Shown: in pieces, positions 6,661 through 16,069 of the stretch | Numbering within the stretch: position 1 is the stretch's first letter | Layout of the letters: the number at the start of each line of letters is the position of its first letter | NCBI GenBank assembly: GCA_964565925.1 | Contig: CAZMGV010000001.1 | Coordinates: forward strand, 62,001 to 126,000 | Length of the DNA: 64,000 bases | From: CAZMGV01 sp964565925 | Lineage (GTDB): Bacteria; JAGRBM01; JAHCIT01 | Direction: 5' to 3' | Program-made: the position numbers and the translations under genes | Notes under the pieces: model-generated | The model's input: only the letters and a program-made list of their open reading frames with translations | Database searches by the model: none | Told to the model about the DNA's origin: nothing

Positions 6661-9600
6661 TTGCTGAAGCTTTTCAGACTCACCGCCAGGACCCGGAATC
6701 GCTTGCTGCAAGCGGTTCTGGCCGGTGGTCTGCTGCTCTCTGGCACGGGCTGTCCCTCGGGTGGTCCGCCGCCGATCGTCGAGCCCGGACCTCCGGTGCT
6801 CCGTGCAAATGCGGAAAGCATTTCACTTACGCCAGCGTCGTTCCCGGTCTCCACTCCGCCCGCCTCGATGGCGCTACAGCTGAAGCTGAACGGCGACCCC
6901 TATCCCGCGCAGCTCGACTTCGAAACCGAAGTGTTCGTTTCCTATGTCACGCCCTCCACCGTCGGTGAACTCAAGTCTTCCGAAACCCTGCAGGTTCCGC
7001 TCGCGGATCTGACGGGCGACAGCACCTACGTCGGCGAGATCACCTCGACCGCTATCCTGGACAAGCCCGTCACCACCGGCGGGACGATCGGCCAGCGGCT
7101 GAACGTGCTCGGGGCTGAAAACATCTCCGTGCGGCTCGTGGGCAAAATTCTCGGCTCGGCGCCGGGTACCAGTTCGCCGTGGGCCGAGACCAACCCGCTG
7201 GACAACTCGCTGCCTGCGCCGGAAATCACCAGCCTCTCGGTGGCCGCCTTCCAGCCCGGAGCGTCGGCCCGCAATGTCACCGTGGCGGGTCACAACATGA
7301 CCACGGTGATCGCCGCCGTTGTCGAAGGCCTCGCGGGAGTTACCGTCAGTAACGCCGATGCGACAGATGCCTCCACGGTAAAACTCGACATCGCCGTCGC
7401 CTCGGACGCTGAAGCCGGTTCGCGTACACTGCGGCTGCTGGGCCTGGGCGGACTCTCCCCGGTTTCGGCACTGGCCCGCATCAACGTGATCGATCCGGGC
7501 AAGCCGCAGATTCTCACCGTCACCCTGCCCCAGGCACAGACCGGACAGAGCTACCAGTTCCAGCTCCAGTCGGCCGGCGGAACGGGCGCCGTCAGCTGGG
7601 CGTTCCGCAGCGGTTCGTTCCCGGCGGGACTCGCCATCGGTTCAAACGGAGCCCTGAGCGGCACGCCGGCGATCCCCGGAACCTATGTATTCGATCTCTC
7701 GGTCCGGGACGCGGCCACTAACGAAGACCGCCGGACATTTATTCTCGACGTCGCCCCGCCGCCCAGCGACGGCCGCGACGCGCTCGCCTTCCCGTGCGAT
7801 GCCTATGCCGACGCGGCCTCCGCTCCCGAAGACGTGACGACACCGGAACGGGCCACCGGCGCCTCCGATCCGGCATTCGCCACCCTGACGGTCCGCCAGC
7901 CGCCGGCCGCCGGTTACTTCCCGGCGAGCCTGTCGCTGGTCTCGCAGCTGTCGTCGGGCTCCTATCTCGTCCTCGACATGGGTCCCGCACCCTGCGAATG
8001 GATCCAGGCCCGCCCGCTGCGCACCAGCGACGCCCTGCTCGATGTGGGCGGACCGTACCGCCCGGCACTTCTGGTCTGGGTGTCCGCCTCGGCGACGACC
8101 CTCGACCGGCTCGTGATAAGTTCCGCGCCCGGCTCCGGCTCGATCGGAAGCGGCCGCTTCCCGCTCGATGCTGGCAGCGACGGCACGCTCTACCGTTACG
8201 TGATCATCGCACTCAATGACTCCTCACCGGCGCGCATCGACGATGTGGAACGCACCCAGAACGATCTCCTGCCGCCCGACACACTCTCGGCCGGCGCCGA
8301 AGTCCGTGAAGCGGGTCTGCCCAAGCAGAACGGGACGGATGTGCATCTGTCGCTGTCGGGCGACGACACCCAGGGCGGCGCCGATCTGCTGGGGCGCATC
8401 GGTACGTTCTCCGTGCAGCTACACAACCTGACGACCGGTATTTTCGAGACCGCCGTGTCGGTCCCCGTTCCGAACGGCCTGTTCACGACGCTCGACGTTA
8501 CGGGTCTGGACGACGGTCACTATGAGGCAACCGTCGCCGCGCAGGATCTTTTCGGCAATACGGATGCGACGCCCGCAACGACGTCCTTCCTGATCGATTC
8601 CACCGGTCCCGAGATCACTGGCATCGCGCTGGAACCGGCAAACGCGATCATCCCCACCGGCGGCTCGGTCGTTCTCACGGCCACCGCCGGGGCCGCCGAC
8701 CAGTTGTCCGATGTCGTCTCGGTGACGGGACTCGTTAACGGACCGGGCGGACCTTACGGATTCGACCTTTCCAGCCCTGGCGACGGGGACTGGTCCGGCG
8801 TCTCGGCTGGAATTGAAGTGGCCGGGACGTTCAGCGTTGGAATCTACGCGCTGGATTCGGTTGGCAATGCGTCGTTCCTGTCCGGCGGAAACACCGTCCT
8901 GACGACAAACCAGGCGCCGGCGGCAAGCGCGGGGAACGACTACTCGGTCCCCGAACTGACGCTGACGGCTCTGAGCGCCTCCGCCACCGTCGATCCGGAA
9001 GGCGATACGATTACCTACTCGTGGGCACAGATTTCCGGCACCCCGGTCACCCTTCAGGGTTCCGGAGTGAGCGTGTCGTTCTTCACTCCGGAACTGTTCA
9101 CGAACACTCCGGCTCCGTTGACGTTCCGGGTGACGGCGACCGATTCCCGCGGTGCTGCGGCGACGGACGACATCATCGTTACGGTGAGCAACGTAAACCT
9201 TCCTCCGGTCGTGAGCGCCGGAAGCAACGTGACCATTCCGGATACCGTCCCGCACTCTCTGCAGGGAACGGCAACCGACCCTGAAGGCGACACCCCGGCT
9301 TTGCTCTGGACCCAGTTGTCCGGGCCGCCGGTCGGCATCACCGGGCAGACGGTCGCCAACCCGTCGTTTAACCCGCCTTCGGCCGCAGGCGGCGATGTCG
9401 TGCTGGTTTTCCAGCTCACGGCAACCGACGATCTGGCCGCTTCGGCTTCCGGCACGGTGACAATAACGGTCTCCGTGATCGATTCGCCGCCGGTCGCCAG
9501 CGCCGGCGCCACGCAAAACCTGTTCGACACGACCGCCCTGTTCCTGGACGGCACCGCTTCCTACGATCCCGAAGGAGGCGGCCTCACTTACCTGTGGTCG

Positions 9601-12189
9601 CTGACCAGCGGGAACGCCGCACATCTCCCCGGCTGGGCGGCGGTCAACAAGACCACTCCGACGATCTCGATCGCCCAGATCAATTCCGGCGCGGACGAAA
9701 TTTTCATTTTCCATCTCGACGTCCGGGACGGCGCCAATCAGCTCGGTTCGGCAAACGTCACGGTCAACGTGAAGCACCTCTGCACGCAGGTCGTGAGCCT
9801 AGCCAACGCCTCCAAGCCCGCCGGTGACCCGATTGCCCAGGCGGTGGATGCAGGGCGCCAGTTCGTCCTGAGCAGCGGCTCCACAACGCTCGTCTACCGG
9901 GACTGGGGAACCGCCACGCGCGGCGAACTCAGCCTGGCGGCCGGCGCCGGCCTGATGATGGCCCAGGACGAAAGCCGGCGGGTCCTCTGGATCGCCAGCA
10001 CGTCGGCACTGGAACGAATCGATCTGACATCGCTCACCTCAACGACCCAGCCCCTTACGGCCGCTCCGCTCGCTATTGCCGTTGAAAGCGGCGCCGGACA
10101 GGCCGCCGTCCTGACCGATACGGCGGGAGGCCGCCTGGAAATCTTCAACTCGACCGGAGCCCCGGAGAACACACTCGATCTTGGCAGAAGCAATGCGGGC
10201 GAACTCCGGCTGGCGGGATCACCCTTCTCGGGCAAGTTCGTGATCGCCGATGCCGATGTTCCGGGTGTTCTGGTCGTGGACCCGGCCGTCCCGGCCGTCA
10301 GCACCCAGCTGAACCTCTCCGGCGATCTCCAGATCACCGGGCTGGCCATCAATCCGGCATCGGGAGAGATCGCGGTCGTCTATTCGGGCGGAATCCTGGA
10401 AGTGACCGAAGGCGGCGGGATTATTGTGAACCGGGTGCTCGATAACGAACCCGGAAGCCGCTACGACGCCATCTATCTGGACACCGGTCACCTGTTTGCG
10501 GTCCGCGGGCTCGGCGCGGGAGAGGCCACTTCGACGCGCTCACTCTACCGTTCGAGCACCACGGACTTCACCGCGTCGTCGACCGCACTTCCGGACCCGG
10601 GCAACGTATCTGTGAATGTGCCGTCGGCTGGCGGTGTTACGGGCGACTACCTCGCGGGTCCGTCACCGGCGGAGGTCGCCGTTCTGGAAGCCCGCACGTG
10701 GGGAACCTCTTATCTGCATATCGTGACCGGCGCCTCGGAACCGTATTCGGTGACCACCGTCAGCCTGGGCAAGGTCGAACCCCTGTCGGTCAGGTATTCA
10801 GGCGGCCGCTATTTCGTGCTGACAGCGGGCGGCGACCTCCTCCGGGTGACGGCGCCGTCCACCGTCGAGGCCGACCGCCCCGCCGCCCTGCTCGGCACTC
10901 TGGCGGTCAACAGCATCGGCCAGCTCGCCGCCACCGACCAGCGCGCCCGCCGCGTGTGGCAGGTGACCGGCCAGAACCCGACGCTCGCGGTCACGCGCAA
11001 GGAACTGGACGGCCGCGGCGTTTCGATGCTTCTGGAGAGCGACGGCCCGCTCGTGAACGAAACCGGCTTCGACCGCAGCAGCGCGGTCACTTCGCTGGTC
11101 CTTGCCGGCGGCCTGGGCGAGATCGCCTGGGGAGCATCCGTCAGCCAGACCGGAGATTTCGTCGCCCCGCCGGTGCACAGCGCCGCAAATACTTATGCGG
11201 CCCGGGGCGGCCAGTCCTTCATCGAAGTCTACGACAACTCGACCGGCAACCAGACGAAAACGATCCCGACCACGCTGGATCCGGTCCGGCTCGCGGTCTC
11301 TGCAAACGATACGCGGCTCGCCGCCATCGACCCGGTCCAGAAGAAGGTTGCGATCTTCAAGCTGGACACCGGCGATCCGGAAATTCTCCTGCCCACGGGC
11401 AGCGGCCCCGCCGAACTCGCCTTCAACGGCGACGGTTCGCGCCTGCTGGTGCGCGAGCGCGACACCGGCCGCGTGCTTGTCATCAACTCCACTACCGGGA
11501 CGGCTCTGGGCGAAATCACGATCCCGGTAACCAGTATTCCGTCACCCACGGATGTGACCGGCCTGGGCCGCCGCTCCATCGTGTTCCATACCGGCAGTTC
11601 GTCGTTCTATGTGACGTCCGGCACCAACCTGCTGCGGGTTTCTGCCGACGGAAGCGCCTCACAGCTCATCACGCCGGTCGCACTCGCCAGTATCGCCTCG
11701 ATCGACGTCATCAGCGGCTACGTCGTCGCGGTCGACGGCGGACGCCGGTTCTACCTCGTCAATCCGGCCGAGAACTTCCGTTCGTCGCGCGTCAGCCTGC
11801 CCGTGACGCCGGTCGACAGCCCGTTCAATCTCGTCGCCGCCGATCCGTCCGGCAACCTGCTGTATGTCGGCGGCGGCCACACGGTTTCGGTCATCGACTT
11901 CCGGGGCGCCTGCTCCAGTTCGCGGCCGGTCACCTACGCCGCCCTTGTTCCGGAAAATACCGGCACGAGGTTCGCCCGCAGCGGACAGCCCGGCTTCTGG
12001 CAGAAGCTGGCGTCCGCGGCCCGCAGCGCGATCCGCCAGCTGTTCGCCGCCGCCGGCAACGGCACCACCGTACAGGTTCAGACAAAACCGGGGGCCGCTC
12101 CAACGGCGGTCGCCGGTTCCTATCCCTACAAACGTAACAACCCGATGGGCGGCGGTCTCCGCCCGAATGACGAAGGAGTGCTTCCATGA
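6661..12189 (+). CDS. Large Ig/PKD-repeat surface lipoprotein with propeller-like C-terminal region
   Basis: Secreted protein of 1842 residues. The start is TTG, with AGAAAGG 7 bases upstream. A basic N-terminus and hydrophobic stretch end in LLLSGTGCPSGG, a lipobox-like site, so it is probably a lipoprotein. About residues 285-365 resemble a putative-Ig (He_PIG) domain (PAGLAIGSNGALSGTPAIPG). About 755-1040 are three PKD/REJ-like beta domains, each with an AGSN or AG.. start and an xDPEGD segment. About 1050-1780 is rich in short blade-like repeats (VIDFRG, LAVSANDTRLAAIDP), suggesting a beta-propeller. Function unknown; adhesion or surface sensing is possible. It lies behind a sigma-54 promoter next to its likely activator and is coupled by an ATGA overlap to the following small gene. 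Confidence 0.85.
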   Translation: MLKLFRLTARTRNRLLQAVLAGGLLLSGTGCPSGGPPPIVEPGPPVLRANAESISLTPASFPVSTPPASMALQLKLNGDPYPAQLDFETEVFVSYVTPSTVGELKSSETLQVPLADLTGDSTYVGEITSTAILDKPVTTGGTIGQRLNVLGAENISVRLVGKILGSAPGTSSPWAETNPLDNSLPAPEITSLSVAAFQPGASARNVTVAGHNMTTVIAAVVEGLAGVTVSNADATDASTVKLDIAVASDAEAGSRTLRLLGLGGLSPVSALARINVIDPGKPQILTVTLPQAQTGQSYQFQLQSAGGTGAVSWAFRSGSFPAGLAIGSNGALSGTPAIPGTYVFDLSVRDAATNEDRRTFILDVAPPPSDGRDALAFPCDAYADAASAPEDVTTPERATGASDPAFATLTVRQPPAAGYFPASLSLVSQLSSGSYLVLDMGPAPCEWIQARPLRTSDALLDVGGPYRPALLVWVSASATTLDRLVISSAPGSGSIGSGRFPLDAGSDGTLYRYVIIALNDSSPARIDDVERTQNDLLPPDTLSAGAEVREAGLPKQNGTDVHLSLSGDDTQGGADLLGRIGTFSVQLHNLTTGIFETAVSVPVPNGLFTTLDVTGLDDGHYEATVAAQDLFGNTDATPATTSFLIDSTGPEITGIALEPANAIIPTGGSVVLTATAGAADQLSDVVSVTGLVNGPGGPYGFDLSSPGDGDWSGVSAGIEVAGTFSVGIYALDSVGNASFLSGGNTVLTTNQAPAASAGNDYSVPELTLTALSASATVDPEGDTITYSWAQISGTPVTLQGSGVSVSFFTPELFTNTPAPLTFRVTATDSRGAAATDDIIVTVSNVNLPPVVSAGSNVTIPDTVPHSLQGTATDPEGDTPALLWTQLSGPPVGITGQTVANPSFNPPSAAGGDVVLVFQLTATDDLAASASGTVTITVSVIDSPPVASAGATQNLFDTTALFLDGTASYDPEGGGLTYLWSLTSGNAAHLPGWAAVNKTTPTISIAQINSGADEIFIFHLDVRDGANQLGSANVTVNVKHLCTQVVSLANASKPAGDPIAQAVDAGRQFVLSSGSTTLVYRDWGTATRGELSLAAGAGLMMAQDESRRVLWIASTSALERIDLTSLTSTTQPLTAAPLAIAVESGAGQAAVLTDTAGGRLEIFNSTGAPENTLDLGRSNAGELRLAGSPFSGKFVIADADVPGVLVVDPAVPAVSTQLNLSGDLQITGLAINPASGEIAVVYSGGILEVTEGGGIIVNRVLDNEPGSRYDAIYLDTGHLFAVRGLGAGEATSTRSLYRSSTTDFTASSTALPDPGNVSVNVPSAGGVTGDYLAGPSPAEVAVLEARTWGTSYLHIVTGASEPYSVTTVSLGKVEPLSVRYSGGRYFVLTAGGDLLRVTAPSTVEADRPAALLGTLAVNSIGQLAATDQRARRVWQVTGQNPTLAVTRKELDGRGVSMLLESDGPLVNETGFDRSSAVTSLVLAGGLGEIAWGASVSQTGDFVAPPVHSAANTYAARGGQSFIEVYDNSTGNQTKTIPTTLDPVRLAVSANDTRLAAIDPVQKKVAIFKLDTGDPEILLPTGSGPAELAFNGDGSRLLVRERDTGRVLVINSTTGTALGEITIPVTSIPSPTDVTGLGRRSIVFHTGSSSFYVTSGTNLLRVSADGSASQLITPVALASIASIDVISGYVVAVDGGRRFYLVNPAENFRSSRVSLPVTPVDSPFNLVAADPSGNLLYVGGGHTVSVIDFRGACSSSRPVTYAALVPENTGTRFARSGQPGFWQKLASAARSAIRQLFAAAGNGTTVQVQTKPGAAPTAVAGSYPYKRNNPMGGGLRPNDEGVLP

Positions 12190-12509
12190 AGCTCAATCCC
12201 TCCAAACCCAATAACCAGCTCGACGTGCCCTTCCGGGCACCGGCCTCCTCGCTCGGCGCACAGCTCGAGACGGGCATGCCGCCAGACGGCATCGTGAGTA
12301 CGGTCGCCTGGCAGAACCTCCCCCTGCCCAAGGAAGAGGAAAGCCTGTCCCGGCCGCGCCGCGATCCTTACGAAGCCTCCAGGGAAGCCAACCGCCGCGA
12401 GTCCATCAAGGCCGCCGGTTCGCTTCTCAAGAAGGCCGTCGCAGGGAAAGCCGCCCCCCGGGCGCGCGAAATCCTGAAACTGGTCCCCAAAGCATCGATC
12501 GTCCGCTAA
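12186..12509 (+). CDS. Small hydrophilic protein coupled to the surface lipoprotein
   Basis: A 107-residue protein I do not recognise. Its ATG overlaps the stop of the large lipoprotein gene (ATGA), which is good evidence that it is translated and functionally tied to it. It has no signal peptide or membrane helix. The N-terminal half is Pro-rich and likely disordered; the C-terminal half is strongly basic (RRDPYEASREANRRES, LLKKAVAGKAAPRAREIL) and predicted helical. It could be a cytoplasmic partner or a nucleic-acid-binding protein; nothing in the sequence decides this. Confidence 0.65.
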   Translation: MKLNPSKPNNQLDVPFRAPASSLGAQLETGMPPDGIVSTVAWQNLPLPKEEESLSRPRRDPYEASREANRRESIKAAGSLLKKAVAGKAAPRAREILKLVPKASIVR

Positions 12510-12606
12510 TTGCGCGATTCGGGGCCGAAACCTCCGTCCTGGGGCGGGGAAGCGGCCTATCTTGGCGAAATTACCGGGTTTTTCGCGAACCTATCCTGCC
12601 GTTCTA

Positions 12607-12636
12607 TTGACTATAGGGCCAGTACGTGGTTTTAAT
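12607..12636 (+). promoter_or_regulatory. Candidate sigma-70 promoter of yaaA
   Basis: TTGACT (12607-12612), an 18-base spacer and TTTAAT (12631-12636); each box matches 5 of 6 consensus bases. A GC hairpin (CCCCCC / GGGGGG) follows just before the yaaA start. Confidence 0.45.
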
Positions 12637-12683
12637 TGCGGCCCCCCGTTTTCCAAGGGGGGAGAGAGCGGTTCACACGCCCG

Positions 12684-13493
12684 ATGGCAGATCCAGGCTT
12701 CAGAATCCTTCTCGCACCGTCCGAACGCAAGGCTACCGGAGGCTCCCAGTCCTGGGCCGAGGTGAAGGCCGATGCGAAGCTCAACCGGTTTTCCGAACTG
12801 GGCGCCGAGCGTGACCGGGTTATCCAGGCGGTCAAGCAGGCCATCCAGGAAAAGAACCGGCTTGCCGATCTTTTCGACGTGAAAGGCAAAGCGCTCGAGA
12901 AGGCGATCGAGACCAATCTCGACATCCCCGCATCTCCGACGCTGCCGGCCATCGAACGCTACACCGGCGACATGTACGAGGCGATCGACATCGCGTCGCT
13001 CTCGCCCAACGCCGTGCAGCTCTTCAAGAAAGTCGGCCTGATCGTGTCGGGGCTGCTCGGCCTCGTGACGCCGGGCGACCTGATCCCGGACTACAAGCTG
13101 AAAATCGGCGCACAGTTGCCCGACGTCGGCCCGCTCACCCGTTACTGGAAGGGCGAACTGGCGCACCTGTGGATCCGCGAGCTCAAGGGCCGCGGCGTGC
13201 TGGACCTGCTGCCCGACGAACACTCCAAGACGATCGCCCCGCCGTCCGGGGCCATCAGCTGGGTGCAGGTGAAGTTCGGCAAGGTGTCCGGCAAGGGACC
13301 CAAGGCGAAGTTCTCCGCCATCACCCACGAATCGAAGATCCACCGCGGCCAGCTTGTGCGCAGCCTGCTCGAGACCGGCAAGTACGAACCGAAGAACTGG
13401 AGCCGCAAGAGCCCGGTCGACGGGTTCAAGGTTTCCAAGGAGCTGTCGAGCTACGACGGCGTCTCCGGCGAAATCATTTTCGTAAAGGGCTGA
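12684..13493 (+). CDS. yaaA: Peroxide stress protein YaaA (DUF328) family
   Basis: The 269-residue protein begins ADPGFRILLAPSERKATGG, matching the YaaA opening (ILLSPAK or APSE type), and carries family segments RYTGDMYEAIDIASLS, GLLGLVTPGDLIPDYKL and LPDEHSKTI. In E. coli, YaaA limits intracellular iron and Fenton damage during peroxide stress and binds DNA. The ATG at 12684 was chosen because homologues start at the ILL strand; the frame stays open to a TTG at 12636 that has no ribosome-binding site. It has its own candidate promoter and a terminator behind it. Confidence 0.85.
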   Translation: MADPGFRILLAPSERKATGGSQSWAEVKADAKLNRFSELGAERDRVIQAVKQAIQEKNRLADLFDVKGKALEKAIETNLDIPASPTLPAIERYTGDMYEAIDIASLSPNAVQLFKKVGLIVSGLLGLVTPGDLIPDYKLKIGAQLPDVGPLTRYWKGELAHLWIRELKGRGVLDLLPDEHSKTIAPPSGAISWVQVKFGKVSGKGPKAKFSAITHESKIHRGQLVRSLLETGKYEPKNWSRKSPVDGFKVSKELSSYDGVSGEIIFVKG

Positions 13494-13551
13494 ACGAAGC
13501 TCATTCAGAACCCCCGGCGAATATTGCCCTCGCCGCTTCCAACCGGATAAT

Positions 13552-13587
13552 AACGGGGCCGACCAACTGGTCGGTCCCGTTTTCGTT
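13552..13587 (+). terminator. Terminator after yaaA
   Basis: AACGGG-G-CCGACCA and TGGTCGG-T-CCCGTT form a long stem with one mismatch and a 2-base loop, followed by TTTTCGTTT. It separates yaaA from the acyl-CoA dehydrogenase gene. Confidence 0.85.
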
Positions 13588-13634
13588 TCAGACGCTCACC
13601 GTCTGCACCCCACGCTGAATCCAAGGAGCCACCC

Positions 13635-14831
13635 ATGCCGCTAGACTTCACCCTCCCCGATGAACTGAAGCAGATCCGCTCAAGCGCCGAGAAGATGGTC
13701 CGCAAGTTCGACCCCGTGCTGACGCAGATGCTGCACGACATGCATGTGAACAAGCGGTTCCCGCAGGAGCTGTGGGACGCGGTGGCGGAGGCCGGCTTCC
13801 TGGGCGCGCTGGTGCCCGAGGCCTACGGCGGAACGGATATCGGTATCACGGCGATGGGCGTCGCCATGGAGACGATGACGTCCAACGGTCTCGGCAACGT
13901 GCTGTTCGTGCTGACCCCCATGGACGCGCTCTGCATCCTGCGCCACGGCTCCGAGGAGATGAAGAAGGAATTCCTCCCGCAGATCTGCGCCGGAAAGCTC
14001 AAGTTCTGCTTCGCCATCACGGAACCCGACGCCGGGTCCAACACGTTCCGGATCTCGACCCACGCCAAGAAAGACGGCGACGACTACGTCATCACCGGCC
14101 AGAAGACCTTTATCACCGGCGCGGACGTGGCCGACTACATGCTGCTCGTCACGCGCACGACGCCCTACGAGGAACTGAAAGCCAAGAACCTGCCGAAGAC
14201 GGCCGGCTTCAGCCTGTTCATCGTACCGACCAACGCCAAGGGACTCGAGAAGCGCCGCATCCCGACCCACGGCATCGAGGGCATGAACCAGTTCACGCTG
14301 TTCTTCGACGGCGTCCGCGTGCCCAAGCGTAACCTCGTGGGTCTGCACGACCAGGGTTTTCTGCCGATGTTCGAGGCGCTCAACCCCGAGCGGATCCTCG
14401 CCGCGTTCTCGGCGGCCGGGTCCATTGATTTCCTGCTGGCCAAGGCGGTCAAATACGCCAAGGACCGCAGCGTGTTCGGCGGCAAGCCGATCGGCAGCTA
14501 CCAGGGCATCCAGCACCCCCTGGCCGAGATCAAGATCGAGGCCGAGGCGATGCGGCTCATGGCCTACAAGGCCGCCTGGGCCTACGACACCAAGCGCCCG
14601 CCCACGGAAGTCGGCACCTATTCCAACTACGCCAAGTATCTGGCGGCGGAAATCGCCATCAAGGCGGCCGACCGCGCGATCCAGACGATGGGCGGCTACG
14701 GGTTCTCCGAGGAGTACGGCGTGATCCACCACTGGACCGGCATGCGGCTGATGCGCACGGCGCCCGTCTCCAAAGAGATGATTCTCTCCTTCGTCAGCGA
14801 GCATGTGCTCGGGCTGCCGCGGAGCTACTAG
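13635..14831 (+). CDS. Acyl-CoA dehydrogenase
   Basis: FAD-dependent enzyme that oxidises an acyl-CoA to the 2-enoyl-CoA and passes electrons to ETF. The 398-residue length is typical. The FAD/substrate signature CFAITEPDAGSNTFRI is present, as are KTFITGADVADYM and GGYGFSEEYGV near the end. The usual catalytic glutamate of the medium-chain enzymes, in the YEGT segment, is absent: that place reads MRTAPVSKEM. Glu252 in ALNPERILAAF aligns instead with the catalytic glutamate of isovaleryl-CoA and long-chain dehydrogenases, so the enzyme is probably active with that geometry. AAGGAG lies 6 bases before the ATG. The substrate cannot be read from the sequence, and the gene stands alone. Confidence 0.93.
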   Translation: MPLDFTLPDELKQIRSSAEKMVRKFDPVLTQMLHDMHVNKRFPQELWDAVAEAGFLGALVPEAYGGTDIGITAMGVAMETMTSNGLGNVLFVLTPMDALCILRHGSEEMKKEFLPQICAGKLKFCFAITEPDAGSNTFRISTHAKKDGDDYVITGQKTFITGADVADYMLLVTRTTPYEELKAKNLPKTAGFSLFIVPTNAKGLEKRRIPTHGIEGMNQFTLFFDGVRVPKRNLVGLHDQGFLPMFEALNPERILAAFSAAGSIDFLLAKAVKYAKDRSVFGGKPIGSYQGIQHPLAEIKIEAEAMRLMAYKAAWAYDTKRPPTEVGTYSNYAKYLAAEIAIKAADRAIQTMGGYGFSEEYGVIHHWTGMRLMRTAPVSKEMILSFVSEHVLGLPRSY

Positions 14832-15616
14832 GACGCCCCTCCCGGAAAAGGGCTATTCAGTTTTCAAGGACCTATCGCGGCATGCGGGGTTTTCAGGCCA
14901 CCGAGCCGCCTTATCGGTTCCACCACTCGCTTTCCGCCGGTCTGCGGGCGCTTGGTCTGTGCGCACCCCGGCTCGCGGAGCGAGAAGGGGGGTGCGACAG
15001 CCAGAGCGGTGCTCACCGGAGAATCATCGAATGGCGGGAACCTGCCCTCTCCGGGGAACTCCGCCCCTGCTCACGTGGTGGACCCACGCGACAGCGGCGC
15101 GACCGGGAAGGACTTCACTGGATCCAGGGCCCGCTCATCACGGTCGCCCGGACCTGAGCTCACCTCCGGCTTCGTACTACCTCACGCCCTTTGGGGCCCT
15201 CGGTTTCCGGCTCCGGATGGAGACTTACCTTCACCCACTATTAATAGCGGCCCTAAAAACGCGATCCAGTATTAACGCGAAAACGGCGCGCAACTTCGCG
15301 GAAGGGTTCAGGATAAATATTTTGCTTGGTCCATTTCCGGGTGCGCCTGAAAGGGCTGATTTTCGAGTCAACTGCGAAACCCGCAGTCCCAGGCCCAGCT
15401 TGGGTCAGCTTGGTCCATTCAGGGCCAAACGGGCCGTGCCACGCAGAGGGAGAGGTTGATAGAAATGTTAAGTCGAACTCGCCCCGGCACTCGCGTGTCA
15501 CCCCTCTCTGCCATGCAAAGAGGGGAACCTCAGTTAGTCTCGCGAGTTAGCTCAGGGAACTGAAACCTGCCCTCTCTATTTGATAGAGAGGGCCGCCAGT
15601 CCGCTGGCGGGGTGAG
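14832..15616. other. 785-base non-coding interval with hairpins
   Basis: I see no convincing gene: the open frames here lack coding character and ribosome-binding sites. A nested hairpin at 14962-14996 has an 8-bp outer stem (CGCACCCC / GGGGTGCG) and a 5-bp inner stem. Two similar CCCTCT-type hairpins lie at about 15499-15524 and 15569-15593 (10-bp stem GCCCTCTCTA / TAGAGAGGGC). CTTGGTCCATT occurs twice, about 85 bases apart (near 15325 and 15411). A structured RNA or decayed mobile DNA is possible. Confidence 0.4.
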
Positions 15617-16069
15617 TCACCGCGCGTGGGCCAGGTGGTCTTCCAGAATCCGGCGGATGAGCGTTTCGTAGGTCGTCCGCTTCTTCTTCGCCTCGCGCTT
15701 GAGGTTCGCCACCAGACCGGCATCCAGGTGGACCGGCACCGGCGCGGTCTTGTCGGATAGGGGCTTGCCGGCTTCGGCTTTCGCCTTGACCGCAGCGGCG
15801 TGGGCGGCCCACGCCTCGCCGGGGCTCGGCAGGTTCATCCGGCCGTTCACCCACAGCGGACGGAAGTTCTTGAACTCCTCGGCAGTGATCTTGGGAATAT
15901 CGCTATAATCGATATCGTCGTCGGACAGGTTCGGATCGATCGGCTTCTCCGACGCCAGTCCCTTCAGCGCCTCATCCATCGTCATGGAAACGAGCTTCGT
16001 AGCACGCGGTTTCCTCGCGGTTCGCGCGGCGGGCCGAGATGATGCGGACGGTTTCTTCTTCATCGCCAT
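15617..16069 (-). CDS. brnA: BrnA-type antitoxin (ribbon-helix-helix)
   Basis: A 150-residue protein whose C-terminal 45 residues (VPVHLDAGLVANLKREAKKK, then TYETLIRRILEDHL) fit the CopG/BrnA ribbon-helix-helix fold: a short strand for DNA contact and two helices. The middle, rich in Asp and Glu with SDIPKITAEEFKNFRP, matches the toxin-binding part of BrnA proteins. The first 30 residues are Lys/Arg/Pro-rich. It neutralises the BrnT nuclease and should repress the operon. AGGAG just upstream supports a start at 16069 or at the third codon (16063), which makes it overlap the toxin gene by 92-98 bases, unusually much; a downstream ATG at 15985 would reduce the overlap to 14. Confidence 0.8.
   Translation of the reverse strand: MAMKKKPSASSRPAARTARKPRATKLVSMTMDEALKGLASEKPIDPNLSDDDIDYSDIPKITAEEFKNFRPLWVNGRMNLPSPGEAWAAHAAAVKAKAEAGKPLSDKTAPVPVHLDAGLVANLKREAKKKRTTYETLIRRILEDHLAHAR

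Noticed and set aside
8419..9777. 452-codon minus-strand frame inside the surface lipoprotein gene
   Set aside because: Shadow frame: Arg/Gly-rich, no motif, and overlapped fully by PKD-like domains on the plus strand.
14882..15459. Overlapping plus-strand frames of 90-218 codons downstream of the acyl-CoA dehydrogenase
   Set aside because: Several frames are open at once, none has a ribosome-binding site or coding character, and composition is Pro/Ser/Arg-rich as in non-coding GC-rich DNA.
15541..15616. tRNA-like string GTTAGCTCAG
   Set aside because: No acceptor stem, anticodon arm or T-loop can be drawn around it; it is next to a simple hairpin.
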